DNA of 64,000 nt from Aurantiacibacter sp. D1-12 (GTDB taxonomy: Bacteria > Pseudomonadota > Alphaproteobacteria > Sphingomonadales > Sphingomonadaceae), in NCBI RefSeq assembly GCF_028858515.1, contig NZ_JAPJZJ010000001.1:124001-188000 (forward strand), read 5' to 3'. The notes below the pieces were generated by a model. That model made no database searches. It had not been told where the DNA came from and saw nothing but the letters and a program-made list of their open reading frames with translations. Of the stretch, positions 54,894-63,645 are shown in pieces; position 1 is the stretch's first letter, and the number at the start of each line of letters is the position of its first letter. Made by a program: the position numbers and the translations under genes.

Positions 54894-55325
54894 TTATTCG
54901 GTATCGAAATTCTGCCCGTGAATTTCCAGTGCGGCCTCGGCGCGCAAGGGCAGGGCAGGGGTGTCAGGGAACAGATCGACCTGCGGAACCGGCCTGCCGA
55001 GCAATAGGGCTTCACCGGTGCCAAGCGGCAGTCGCTCGGCCTCTGGCGTCAGGTTGACTACGATGGCGATAGGCGCGGTGGCGGTGGGCACTTCGAGCAG
55101 GCCGACATTGCGGATTTCGATAAGCCCGGCGGTGTTCGGAGGAGGTGAGGCAATGATTTTGTCTGCCTCTTGTTCCAGCGTAACCCCGTCATCACCCACC
55201 AGTTCTGCACCACGATCAAGCAGCGCGAGGGCAAGGCTCGACTTGCCGCTGCCGGGTTCTCCCATGATCAGAATACCGCGACCGCGCATGGCGACACAGC
55301 TGACATTGGCAAGGAGTTCACTCAT
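54894..55325 (-). CDS. hprK: HPr kinase/phosphorylase, short alphaproteobacterial form
   Basis: A 143-residue HprK. Only the C-terminal catalytic domain of the Firmicute enzyme is present: Walker A GEPGSGKSS (22-30), GDDGVTLEQEADKIIASPPPNTAGLIEIRNVGLLEV with the catalytic and signature residues, and a truncated C-terminus. Short HprK is normal in alphaproteobacteria. It should phosphorylate Ser49 of the HPr encoded downstream. Part of the chvI-chvG-hprK-rapZ-EIIA-ptsH block, 22 bases past chvG. Confidence 0.94.
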   Translation of the reverse strand: MSELLANVSCVAMRGRGILIMGEPGSGKSSLALALLDRGAELVGDDGVTLEQEADKIIASPPPNTAGLIEIRNVGLLEVPTATAPIAIVVNLTPEAERLPLGTGEALLLGRPVPQVDLFPDTPALPLRAEAALEIHGQNFDTE

Positions 55326-55347
55326 GCGATTTCAATCCCTCGGGCAA

Positions 55348-56901
55348 TCATGCTGCGGGCAGTTCCAAAACAAGGCAGGCGCCGCCCAGCTCGGTGCTAT
55401 CATCGACGCTTAGCGATCCGTCATGCGCTTCCGCAATGGTGCGACCGATGGCCAGACCAAGGCCCGAATGGTTGCCAAAGCTCTCGGTCTCCGGGCGATG
55501 CGAATGGAAGCGGCGGAACACCTTCTCGCGTTCGTTATCGGGGATGCCGGGGCCTTCATCGGAAACACGCGCTTCTACGCGGCCATCGACGTGTGCGATT
55601 TCAACAATGATCTTGCCGCCATCGGGGGAGAAGGAAATGGCGTTGTCGAGCAGGTTTTCGGCCACACGCTCGAGCCGGATGGGCACGCCCATCACGCGTC
55701 CGGGCCGATCAGGGCAGCGCACTTCGACCTCGCATCCGCTTGCTTCGCCGCGATCCTGTTTACGGCTGACGACGTTGGCGAACAAATCGCACAGGTCGAC
55801 AGGTTCGAAGGTTGCACGGCTCAGCTCTGCATCGATCCGGCTGGCTTCGGAAATTTCGGTGACGAGGCGATCAATCCGGCGCACGTCATGTGCGGCGACA
55901 TCCACCAGTTGGGCGCGCAGATCAGGGTCTTCTACCTTGGGCAGCGATTCCGTGGCGCTGCGTAGCGAGGCAAGCGGGTTCTTGATTTCGTGCGCGACAT
56001 CGGCGGCAAAGGTTTCCACCGCGTCGATCCGTTGGCGAAGTGTAGTCGTCATGTCGGAAACGGCGCGGGCCAGTAGTCCGATCTCGTCGCCACGCTTGTG
56101 CATACGCGGCACCTCGATGTCACGCTCCCGACCGAGCCGCACCCGCTGGGTAGCCGTGACGAGGCGACGCAGCGGCTGGATGATGGTGTTGGCGAGATAG
56201 AGCGAGAGGATGATCGAAACAAACAAGGCCAGCAGGATGATAGTCATCAGGCTGGTGCGTGCGGTGCGCACAGCCTGGGTGATATCGACCGCGTTGCGCG
56301 TGGTCAGCAGGCTTGCGCCCTGTACGCCCACAGGCGCAGCCGCGTTGATCACGGGTGTGCCATCGGGCGCACGGCGCAGTTCGATTTGCGAAAGGCCTTG
56401 TTGGCGGACGCGTGCGAGCTCCGGCCAACTGTCGGCCATGGTATCGGCAGGCTCGGAATAGTCAGGAGCGCTAGGCGCGCCGACGACCACGTTTACCGCA
56501 TTGTCCGTCCACCGCGCGAGGTCTTCCAAGAACGGTTCGGCCACCGGATCATCGAAAGTAAAGCTGGGCTCGTCGAGCTCAAAACTGTCTGCGATGAGAT
56601 TGCCTTCGGCATCGTACATGCGCAGCCGCATGCGTTGTTCGCGCCCGATCTGGCTGAGCAGAGCCTCCTGCCTTTCGGAGGTCGCGCCGGCGAGCGCTTC
56701 TGCAGTGATCTGCGCCTCGATCCGGGCGAGTTTGAAGCGTTCATCCAGCAGCTGGCGGCGATAGGAGTCGAGGAAAAACAGGCTTCCCGCCAGTACCAGC
56801 AGCGGGATCAGATTGACGGTAAGAATACGGGTGGTGAGCGAAGTGCCGAGCGGGAAGGGCAGGCGTTCCAGCCGCGAAACCGTGTCTGCATCCTTACCCA
56901 T
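55348..56901 (-). CDS. chvG: Sensor histidine kinase ChvG/ExoS-type
   Basis: A 517-residue membrane histidine kinase. Two membrane segments (about 25-45 and 218-240) flank a 170-residue periplasmic sensor, then HAMP (about 238-292), a DHp domain with phospho-accepting His304 in [20 protein letters not shown] and a HATPase domain ([32 protein letters not shown]). In rhizobia ChvG senses acidity and envelope conditions. ATG 56901 overlaps the chvI stop by 8 bases. Confidence 0.95.
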   Translation of the reverse strand: MGKDADTVSRLERLPFPLGTSLTTRILTVNLIPLLVLAGSLFFLDSYRRQLLDERFKLARIEAQITAEALAGATSERQEALLSQIGREQRMRLRMYDAEGNLIADSFELDEPSFTFDDPVAEPFLEDLARWTDNAVNVVVGAPSAPDYSEPADTMADSWPELARVRQQGLSQIELRRAPDGTPVINAAAPVGVQGASLLTTRNAVDITQAVRTARTSLMTIILLALFVSIILSLYLANTIIQPLRRLVTATQRVRLGRERDIEVPRMHKRGDEIGLLARAVSDMTTTLRQRIDAVETFAADVAHEIKNPLASLRSATESLPKVEDPDLRAQLVDVAAHDVRRIDRLVTEISEASRIDAELSRATFEPVDLCDLFANVVSRKQDRGEASGCEVEVRCPDRPGRVMGVPIRLERVAENLLDNAISFSPDGGKIIVEIAHVDGRVEARVSDEGPGIPDNEREKVFRRFHSHRPETESFGNHSGLGLAIGRTIAEAHDGSLSVDDSTELGGACLVLELPAA

Positions 56902-57664
56902 CGGAAAAACTGTATCCCGCGCCGTAAAGCGTTTCGATAGCGCCAAACTCGCCATCCACCGCGCGGAACTTCCGGCGCAGGCGCTTGATGTGCGAATCTA
57001 CTGTCCTGTCATCCACAAACACGTCATCGGGGTAAGCGGCATCCATCAGCTGGTTGCGGCTCTTGATCACGCCGGGGCGCTGGGCGAGCGCCTCCAGGAT
57101 CAGGAATTCGGTCACTGTCAGGCTGACATTGTCGCCACCCCAGGTCACCTGATGCCGCGCCGGGTCCATGCAGAGACGCCCTCGCACGATCATGCCCGTG
57201 TCACTTGCGGCAGGAGCGGGAGCGCCATCGGCAGTCGGTTCCAGAGGTGCTGCGCGGCGCAGAATTGTACGGATGCGGGCGAGCAACAGGCGTTGGCTGA
57301 AGGGCTTGGCAATATAATCGTCCGCACCCATCGCGAGCCCGGCTTCCTCATCCTCTTCCTGATCTTTACTGGTCAGAAAGATAACAGGAAGGTCGGACGT
57401 TGCGCGCAGTCGCTGCAACAGTTCCATACCATCCATTCGCGGCATCTTGATATCGAACACGGCGAGATCGGGCGGATTGCTTTGCAGAGCGGCCAGCGCA
57501 GCCTCTCCATCCGAGTAAACACGCGTCGCGTAGCCTTCTGCCTGCAAGGCAATCGAAAGCGTAGTGAGAATGTTGCGGTCATCGTCGACGAGGGCGATGA
57601 CGCGCTGGTTCTCGGCCCCGCCTTCCGCCTTTACGGCAGCATCATCCTGGTCGGTTTGCGTCAT
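56894..57664 (-). CDS. chvI: Response regulator ChvI, OmpR/PhoB family
   Basis: A 256-residue response regulator. The receiver domain has the acidic pocket (VDDDR), phospho-acceptor Asp71 in [11 protein letters not shown], and TSKDQ...DDYIAKPF. The C-terminal winged helix ([62 protein letters not shown]) is OmpR-type. Paired with ChvG, and divergent from pckA, as in rhizobia and sphingomonads. ATG 57664 (MTQTDQDDA) is preferred. Confidence 0.95.
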   Translation of the reverse strand: MTQTDQDDAAVKAEGGAENQRVIALVDDDRNILTTLSIALQAEGYATRVYSDGEAALAALQSNPPDLAVFDIKMPRMDGMELLQRLRATSDLPVIFLTSKDQEEDEEAGLAMGADDYIAKPFSQRLLLARIRTILRRAAPLEPTADGAPAPAASDTGMIVRGRLCMDPARHQVTWGGDNVSLTVTEFLILEALAQRPGVIKSRNQLMDAAYPDDVFVDDRTVDSHIKRLRRKFRAVDGEFGAIETLYGAGYSFSDG

Positions 57665-57805
57665 TGCGTGCCTCTCTTGCGACCGGACTAACTTTTCATG
57701 CCTGAATACACAACATCCCTGCGCGCTCACGCACCGGAAAACCCGCGCATTACCTATGTGAACGATAACAATGCGGACTCTTCGCTCGAAGGCGAGGGAC
57801 TCAAA

Positions 57806-57834
57806 TTGACGCATCAGGTCGAGGCCACTATGCG
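57806..57834 (+). promoter_or_regulatory. Predicted promoter for pckA
   Basis: TTGACG (57806-57811) and TATGCG (57829-57834) are 17 bases apart. Transcription from about 57841 would give a leader of roughly 60 bases before the TTG start of pckA. Confidence 0.5.
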
Positions 57835-57901
57835 GGCCCCAAACCCAACGCATACGAATGCGCCAACCATGCCGGATTCGGCTTGTTTGAGGAGCAAAGT
57901 C

Positions 57902-59506
57902 TTGTCTGTTTCGCTTTCTGTCCCCCTGTCCGCACAGGGTATTTCGACCTCTGCCACTATCCACGCCAATCTGGATTCCTCCGCTTTGGTGGAGCACGCG
58001 CTTGCTAACGGAGAAGGGCGTCTCGCCAAGGATGGCCCGCTGGTCGTCGAAACCGGCAAGCACACCGGTCGCAGCGCGAAGGACAAGTTCATCGTCCGCG
58101 ATGCGGAGACCGAGAACACCGTTTGGTGGGACAACAATGCCAGCATGTCGCCAGAACACTTCGCCGCGCTGAAGGAAGACTTCATGGCTGCGCTGGGTGA
58201 CAAAGAGACGCTCTATGTCGCAGACCTGTTCGGCGGTTCACAGCCAGAGCACCGCGTCAACGTGCGCGTGATCAACGAATTTGCCTGGCACAACATGTTC
58301 ATCCGCACGATGCTGTGCCGCCCGACGGCTGCCGAACTTGACGGTTTTGCGCCCGAATACACGGTCATCGACCTGCCGAGCTTCAAGGCCGATCCCGAAC
58401 GCCACGGCACCCGCAGCGAAACCGTTGTCGCGGTGAACCTTTCCGAAAAGCTGATCCTCATCGGTGGCACGCAGTACGCGGGCGAGATGAAGAAGAGCGT
58501 CTTCGGCATTCTCAACTACCTGCTTCCGGCCAAGGGCGTTATGCCGATGCACTGCTCCGCCAATACCGGCGCGGACGGCAAGACGGCTGTGTTCTTCGGC
58601 CTCTCGGGCACCGGTAAGACGACCTTGTCTGCTGATGCCAGCCGCACGCTGATCGGCGATGACGAGCACGGCTGGTCGGACCAGTCGGTCTTCAACTTCG
58701 AAGGTGGCTGCTACGCCAAGATGATCCGCCTCGACCCGAATGCCGAGCCGGAAATCTACGCCACCACCAAGATGGCCGGAACCGTGCTGGAAAACGTGGT
58801 GATGGACGAGAACGGCGAGATCGACCTCGACGACAACTCGCTCGCAGAGAACACTCGCGGTGCCTATCCGCTCAGCAGCATTCCCAACACATCGGAAGAA
58901 AACCTTGGCCCGGTGCCGAGTAATGTCATCATGCTGACCGCCGACGCTTTTGGCGTTCTGCCTCCGATCGCGCGGCTGACGCCTGATCAGGCCATGTATC
59001 ACTTCCTCTCTGGCTACACTGCCAAGGTCGCCGGAACCGAAATCGGCGTGACCGAACCCGAGGCGACCTTCAGCACCTGTTTCGGTGCACCATTTATGCC
59101 GCGTCACCCGAGCGTTTACGGCAATCTGCTGAAAGAGCGCATTGCCAAGGGTGAAGTGCAATGCTGGCTGCTCAACACCGGCTGGACCGGCGGCAAGTAT
59201 GGCACCGGTAACCGCATGCCGATCAAGGCCACCCGCGCGCTGCTGAACGCTGCGCTCGATGGCAAGATGGACGGTGTCGAGTACCGCAAGGATGCCAACT
59301 TCGGCTTTGAAGTGCCCGTCAGCGTTCCGGCACTCGAAGAAGCCGGGATCGACCAGACGATCCTCGATCCGCGCAGCACCTGGGCGGACAAGGAAGAGTA
59401 TGACCGCACGGCGCAAAAGCTGGTGCAGCTCTTCGTCGACAACTTTGAACCTTTCGCCAGTCATGTTGACGAAGGCGTACGTCAGGCCGCTCCAAGCGCC
59501 GCGTGA
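57902..59506 (+). CDS. pckA: Phosphoenolpyruvate carboxykinase (ATP)
   Basis: PckA converts oxaloacetate and ATP to phosphoenolpyruvate, the first step of gluconeogenesis. The 534-residue enzyme has [21 protein letters not shown] (kinase-1a at 233-241), GDDEHGW, and FEGGCYAK with lysines and histidines for Mn binding. A TTG at 57902 is the likely start, with GAGGAG 7 bases before it, giving the family N-terminus [13 protein letters not shown]; the longer ATG-initiated frame upstream lacks support. It ends in an intrinsic terminator. Confidence 0.97.
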   Translation: MSVSLSVPLSAQGISTSATIHANLDSSALVEHALANGEGRLAKDGPLVVETGKHTGRSAKDKFIVRDAETENTVWWDNNASMSPEHFAALKEDFMAALGDKETLYVADLFGGSQPEHRVNVRVINEFAWHNMFIRTMLCRPTAAELDGFAPEYTVIDLPSFKADPERHGTRSETVVAVNLSEKLILIGGTQYAGEMKKSVFGILNYLLPAKGVMPMHCSANTGADGKTAVFFGLSGTGKTTLSADASRTLIGDDEHGWSDQSVFNFEGGCYAKMIRLDPNAEPEIYATTKMAGTVLENVVMDENGEIDLDDNSLAENTRGAYPLSSIPNTSEENLGPVPSNVIMLTADAFGVLPPIARLTPDQAMYHFLSGYTAKVAGTEIGVTEPEATFSTCFGAPFMPRHPSVYGNLLKERIAKGEVQCWLLNTGWTGGKYGTGNRMPIKATRALLNAALDGKMDGVEYRKDANFGFEVPVSVPALEEAGIDQTILDPRSTWADKEEYDRTAQKLVQLFVDNFEPFASHVDEGVRQAAPSAA

Positions 59507-59541
59507 TCGCTGCCGTTCACACAGTTTTACAGCTAAAAAGG

Positions 59542-59578
59542 GACCCCGCCCGGTTTTTGCCGGCGCGGGGTCTTTATT
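59542..59578 (+). terminator. Intrinsic terminator of pckA
   Basis: A stem of 8 plus 4 base pairs (59542-59553 with 59560-59572, one bulge, 6-base loop) is followed by TTTATT. It starts 36 bases past the pckA stop. Confidence 0.85.
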
Positions 59579-59635
59579 GTGCCACAAGCCACGCTTAGGT
59601 TAGGTGTCAAAGCAATCACTTATGGAGAGACAATC

Positions 59636-59956
59636 ATGAGTATCTTCGACCAGATCCTTGGCGCTGCGCACGATCACCCGACAGTGAAGAACATGGCGGA
59701 CAAGCTGGGCATCGACCAGGAAACCGCCGAAAAGGCGATCGCTGCACTGACGGAAGGTCATCAGGCTGAAGGCGATACGCTGGACGTGGCTGCCGACAAG
59801 AGCGGTATCGACAAGGGTGTGCTTGGCCAGGTGATGGAGCATGTTGGCGGAGAAGGTTCGCTCAACAGTTTCATGCAGATCCTGGACCAGGACCATGACG
59901 GCAATCCGCTGAACGACATCGCCGGCATGGCCGGCAAGCTTTTTGGGAAGAACTAA
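59636..59956 (+). CDS. Small DUF937-like protein with EF-hand-like loop
   Basis: A 106-residue cytosolic-looking protein. The N-terminal half is helical (MADKLGIDQETAEKAIAALTEG), resembling DUF937/YidB proteins, and the C-terminal half has an EF-hand-like DQDHDGNPLNDIAGMAGKLF. ATG 59636 has GGAGA 6 bases before it. It lies 3 bases before a second DUF937-type gene, so both are probably co-transcribed. Function unknown. Confidence 0.75.
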   Translation: MSIFDQILGAAHDHPTVKNMADKLGIDQETAEKAIAALTEGHQAEGDTLDVAADKSGIDKGVLGQVMEHVGGEGSLNSFMQILDQDHDGNPLNDIAGMAGKLFGKN

Positions 59957-59959
59957 ATC

Positions 59960-60496
59960 ATGAGCCTAGCACAGATTCTCCAGCAGACCGGCGTCATCGA
60001 AAGCATGGCGCGCGAACTCAACATTGACGAACAGACCGCGCGCGCCGGCGCCGGCGCTCTGCTTCCGGCGATTGTCGCGGGAATGGGACGCAGCTCCACC
60101 TCGGGCGGCGGTTCCGATCCGCTAGGCGGTCTCGGTGGCCTTGCCGGTGCGATACTGGGAGGTGGCGGAAACAGCGGCGGCGCGGCAGGCGGACTTGGCG
60201 GTGCGCTTGGCGGCGGACTGCTCGACATGGTTCTCGGCCAGCAGCCGACTCCGGTGCAGCACGGCAACGACATCCTCGGCAACATCTTCGGATCGAAGGA
60301 TGTCAGCCGCTCGGTCGCAGGCGAAGTGGCTGCAGTTACGGGTCTCGACGAGAACCTTCTGAAGCGCATGTTGCCGATCCTGGCGATGGCTGTTGTCGGC
60401 TATATGACCCGTCAGGCAGGCGATAGCTCGGGTGCGCAAGGCGGTGGCCTTGGCGGAATTCTCGGCTCGATCGTCGGAGGGTTGGCACGCCGCTAA
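59960..60496 (+). CDS. DUF937 domain protein, glycine-rich
   Basis: A 178-residue protein matching DUF937: LAQILQQTGVIESMARELNIDEQTARAGAGALLPAIVAGM at the start and NIFGSKDVSRSVAGEVAAVTGLDENLLKRMLPILAMAVVGYMTRQ towards the end, separated and followed by glycine-rich low-complexity tracts (about 47-85 and 158-175). Function unknown; no signal peptide. Three bases past the preceding small gene, suggesting an operon. Confidence 0.85.
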   Translation: MSLAQILQQTGVIESMARELNIDEQTARAGAGALLPAIVAGMGRSSTSGGGSDPLGGLGGLAGAILGGGGNSGGAAGGLGGALGGGLLDMVLGQQPTPVQHGNDILGNIFGSKDVSRSVAGEVAAVTGLDENLLKRMLPILAMAVVGYMTRQAGDSSGAQGGGLGGILGSIVGGLARR

Positions 60497-60544
60497 GGCG
60501 CGCCTTCATCTACCAGACAGATTGATCATGTCAGAAAGCGGGCG

Positions 60545-61438
60545 ATGAGGGGCTTGTACTCCATATTGCGCGCACCGGCATTGGTGGTGGCTGCATTCGC
60601 AATGGGCGGATGCGCCACCAGCTCTGCGCAAACGATTGAAGAGCCGCCCGAGGCCGCACCGGTCATTCAGGCCGAGCTGCAGCCGGTTGCGTTCTATGAT
60701 GTCGAGATCGTCGCCGAGTACCCGCATGACGATGCTGCCTTTACGCAAGGCCTGCTGTGGCATGACGGCCATTTGTACGAAAGCACCGGGCGGCTGGGCA
60801 CATCCACTGTTCGCAAGGTCGAGCTGGAAAGCGGCGAAGTCCTCGCATCACGCGATATCCCTGCCGATCAGTTCGGCGAAGGGCTGGCGCTTTGGAACGA
60901 TCAGCTTATCAGCCTCACCTGGACGCATGGTATCGTGCACCGCTGGAATCTCGCAGACCTATCTTTGATCGAAAGTACGGGCGCTTTCCCCTTCGAAGGT
61001 TGGGGCCTCACCACACTGGGTGACCAGCTTGTATTTTCGGACGGCTCTTCAACGCTCCGCTTTCTCGATCCGGAAACGATGGCGGTCGAGCGCGAAGTCA
61101 CCGTTACTCTGGAAGGAGACGAGCTTCGCGAGGTCAACGAGCTTGAAGTGGTCAACGGCGAAATCTGGGCGAACGTGTGGTTCACCCGGCTGATCGTAGT
61201 GATCGATCCCGAGAGCGGCGTCGTCACCAAGGTGATCAACCTTGCTGATGTTACTGATCGGATGACCACGGTGGACGTCAGCGATGGCGCCGTGCTCAAC
61301 GGCATCGCCTATGATGCCGAGAATGACCGTATTTTTGTGACCGGCAAGATGTGGCCCAGCCTGTTCGAGATCAGGGTAGTTCCGGTCGAGCTACTGGACC
61401 TGTCCGCCCCGGCTGAGGCTCAGCCAGCCACAGGCTGA
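60545..61438 (+). CDS. Glutaminyl-peptide cyclotransferase (plant/bacterial type), lipoprotein
   Basis: A 297-residue beta-propeller glutaminyl cyclase, forming N-terminal pyroglutamate. A lipobox ends at Cys23 (AMGGC), so it is probably an outer-membrane or periplasmic lipoprotein. Family motifs follow in order: PHDDAAFTQGLLW, LYESTGRLGTS, FGEGLALW, GWGLTTLGDQLVFSDGS, VNELEVVNGEIWANVW and LNGIAYDAENDRIFVTGKMWP. Its stop abuts the convergent DUF885 stop as TGATCA. Confidence 0.92.
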   Translation: MRGLYSILRAPALVVAAFAMGGCATSSAQTIEEPPEAAPVIQAELQPVAFYDVEIVAEYPHDDAAFTQGLLWHDGHLYESTGRLGTSTVRKVELESGEVLASRDIPADQFGEGLALWNDQLISLTWTHGIVHRWNLADLSLIESTGAFPFEGWGLTTLGDQLVFSDGSSTLRFLDPETMAVEREVTVTLEGDELREVNELEVVNGEIWANVWFTRLIVVIDPESGVVTKVINLADVTDRMTTVDVSDGAVLNGIAYDAENDRIFVTGKMWPSLFEIRVVPVELLDLSAPAEAQPATG

Positions 61439-63319
61439 TCAGCCCGGCGGGTTCGCTGTGTAGCGCGCAACATTGTCCGCCAGCACGTCGAGCGGCGCGT
61501 TGCCGCCTTCCACCACTGCCATGTTGAAATCGCGCAGGTCGTATCGACTGCCGAGTGCCTGACGCGCCAGTTCGCGCTGGCGCAGGATTTCCAACTTACC
61601 AACCATGTATCCGCAGGCCTGACCCGGCCAACTACAATAGCGGTCAATCTCGTTGGTTGTCTCGGCAACGCCTACGCCGCTATTGGTGTGGAAGAAGTCG
61701 ATACACTGCTGACGGCCCCAGCGTTGCGCGTGGAGACCCGTATCCACCACCAGTCGCACAGCACGATAGGCGGCGGCCTGATAATAGCCGAGCCGCCATG
61801 CGGGATTGTCGTCATAAGCGCCCAGCTCGTCTGCCATTTGTTCCGAATAGAGCGCCCATCCTTCGCTGAAGGCATTGAAGGCCAGGATCGCGCGGATCAG
61901 CGGCAACTGGTTCGAGTATTCACCTTCCCACACGTGGCCGGGTATCGCCTCGTGATGCGTGAGGGTGACGAGATCGTAGGTTCGGTGCAGATCGGTATCG
62001 CGCAGGTTGATCCAGAAGGTGCCCGGGCGCGAGCCGTCAACCGCAGGCGCACCGCCATAGGCAGTGGGTGCGCCCAGCTCTTCATTGGGCGGAATGCGCT
62101 TAACCTGCACCGCCGGATCGACCACGCGGCGGAAAGCGCGCGGCATCTCGCCACGGATCCACTCGATACGGTTCTCGAGGAATTCGATGATCTGCGCGCG
62201 GCCTTCATCGCCTTCGGCAAATTTGAAGCGATCATCCTGCGAAAGCTGGATCATGCGCTGGCCGGGATTGCCTTCGGTATAGCCAAGGCTGCGCAGGATC
62301 GGGTCCATCTCGCTGTGGATCTGTGCCAGCGTATCGAGGCCCAACTGGTGGATCTCGGCAGGCGTCATGGAAGTCGTGGTCGAGCTCTTGAGGCTCCAGC
62401 GATACCACTCGTCACCCTCGGGCTGGGCATCCATTCCTGGCGCGCTTCCTGCCAAGCCGCGCTGCACGCGGAGTTCGGCAAGCTGTGCTTCGAGCGCCGG
62501 CGCGATCTGGCCTGTCACGATGGCGCGGGCTCGTGCATCCCAGTCTCCGCCGATGCCTTCTGCAGCGGTGCGGCGGACAATCGATTCGACGAGCGAACCG
62601 CCCTGCATCGCATCGGCCAGCTGGCGTTCCATCTGGTTGAGTGCGCGGTCGAGAAGGAAATCAGGCGGGATAACGCCCATCGCGCGGCCCGACTGCATCC
62701 GGCCGAGCTCTCCAGCAAGGACACCGGGATAGTCCTCCAACCGTGAAATGTAGGCTTCGGCATCAGCCTCATCACGGATCGGGTGATCGCTATCGAGCGC
62801 GCGCGGCAGATCGATATAGGCGCCGACATTCTGGATGACGGGGTAGGGCGCTGTGCGCCAGCTGCCCACCGGGATGTCGCCATAGGGCAGAGCGAAGCCT
62901 TCTACGGCGGTTTCATATGCGCTTTCGACCACGGCGAAGCTGGTGCGTGTGGCATCGTCCAGACCTGCTTTGGGGAACTGGCGCGCGCGTTCGAGGTCGG
63001 CAGAGAGCGTAGCGGCGTAGGCATCCTGTCCGGCCTGCGTGGCATCGTGCAAACGGCTGCGCAGTCCGGCGTGTTCGCCCACATCAACGCCCATACTGGT
63101 GGCGCGCGTCGGCTCATGCTGCAGCAGGTTCCACGCGAACTCTTCCAGCAATCGCTCTCCGGCTGCCTGACCGGCTGGCGGCGTCATCGCGCTGGTAAAA
63201 GGCTCGACCGTTGTAACCTGCGTTCGCGCGCAGCCGGGCAGAACGGTAAGCGCGGAAGTGGCCCCGAGCGCCCCGATAAAGGAGCGGCGGGAAAGCGATG
63301 CGTTGGTGTTTTTGTCCAT
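61439..63319 (-). CDS. DUF885 family protein, Tat-exported lipoprotein
   Basis: A 626-residue protein of the DUF885 family, related to M2/M3-like carboxypeptidases. The N-terminus has a twin-arginine signal (SRRSFIG, residues 10-16) with a lipobox at Cys30 (VLPGC). The conserved zinc-like HHEAIPGHVWE (HEAIPGH) sits in the later half with FSEGWALYSEQMADELG, as in this family. A peptidase role is likely. ATG 63319 is preferred to a longer frame. It converges on the glutaminyl cyclase gene. Confidence 0.9.
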   Translation of the reverse strand: MDKNTNASLSRRSFIGALGATSALTVLPGCARTQVTTVEPFTSAMTPPAGQAAGERLLEEFAWNLLQHEPTRATSMGVDVGEHAGLRSRLHDATQAGQDAYAATLSADLERARQFPKAGLDDATRTSFAVVESAYETAVEGFALPYGDIPVGSWRTAPYPVIQNVGAYIDLPRALDSDHPIRDEADAEAYISRLEDYPGVLAGELGRMQSGRAMGVIPPDFLLDRALNQMERQLADAMQGGSLVESIVRRTAAEGIGGDWDARARAIVTGQIAPALEAQLAELRVQRGLAGSAPGMDAQPEGDEWYRWSLKSSTTTSMTPAEIHQLGLDTLAQIHSEMDPILRSLGYTEGNPGQRMIQLSQDDRFKFAEGDEGRAQIIEFLENRIEWIRGEMPRAFRRVVDPAVQVKRIPPNEELGAPTAYGGAPAVDGSRPGTFWINLRDTDLHRTYDLVTLTHHEAIPGHVWEGEYSNQLPLIRAILAFNAFSEGWALYSEQMADELGAYDDNPAWRLGYYQAAAYRAVRLVVDTGLHAQRWGRQQCIDFFHTNSGVGVAETTNEIDRYCSWPGQACGYMVGKLEILRQRELARQALGSRYDLRDFNMAVVEGGNAPLDVLADNVARYTANPPG

Positions 63320-63381
63320 AATGCGAGTGGTCGCCCAAGGGCGCGCTTCCGTCAAGCCGGTAGCCGCGCTAGAACGCCGTG

Positions 63382-63585
63382 ATGTTCGATTTCATCGTCT
63401 CGCTCGTTATCCTTGCTGCCATCGCACTCGCTGCAGGTGGCTTCGTGTTGCTGCGCAAGGGCAATCGCAAACAGGCCGTGCTGATGTGGCTGCTCGCGGG
63501 CGTCATGGTGGCCAATGTCGCGATCTGGCTGGTGCCGACAGAAAGCGGCGAGTCCTTGGCAGACGTCGCTGCTGACGGTGATTGA
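63382..63585 (+). CDS. Small membrane protein, 67 residues
   Basis: A short protein of two hydrophobic segments, about residues 2-22 and 33-50, joined by a basic loop (RKGNRKQ), with an acidic tail. A GTG codon one position upstream (63379) is an alternative start; neither has a clear ribosome site. I do not recognise a family. It is divergent from the DUF885 gene and converges on a TonB-like gene. Confidence 0.6.
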   Translation: MFDFIVSLVILAAIALAAGGFVLLRKGNRKQAVLMWLLAGVMVANVAIWLVPTESGESLADVAADGD

Positions 63586-63645
63586 ACAAAGTGGAGAGCG
63601 AACCCGAAGGCCCGCTCCCCTGGTGACGTAGTTCTGAACTTGGGA

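Noticed and set aside
58238-59587. 449-codon open frame on the minus strand opposite pckA
   Set aside because: It lies entirely over the well-supported pckA gene and has no recognisable motif or ribosome site. Long antisense frames are expected in GC-rich coding DNA.
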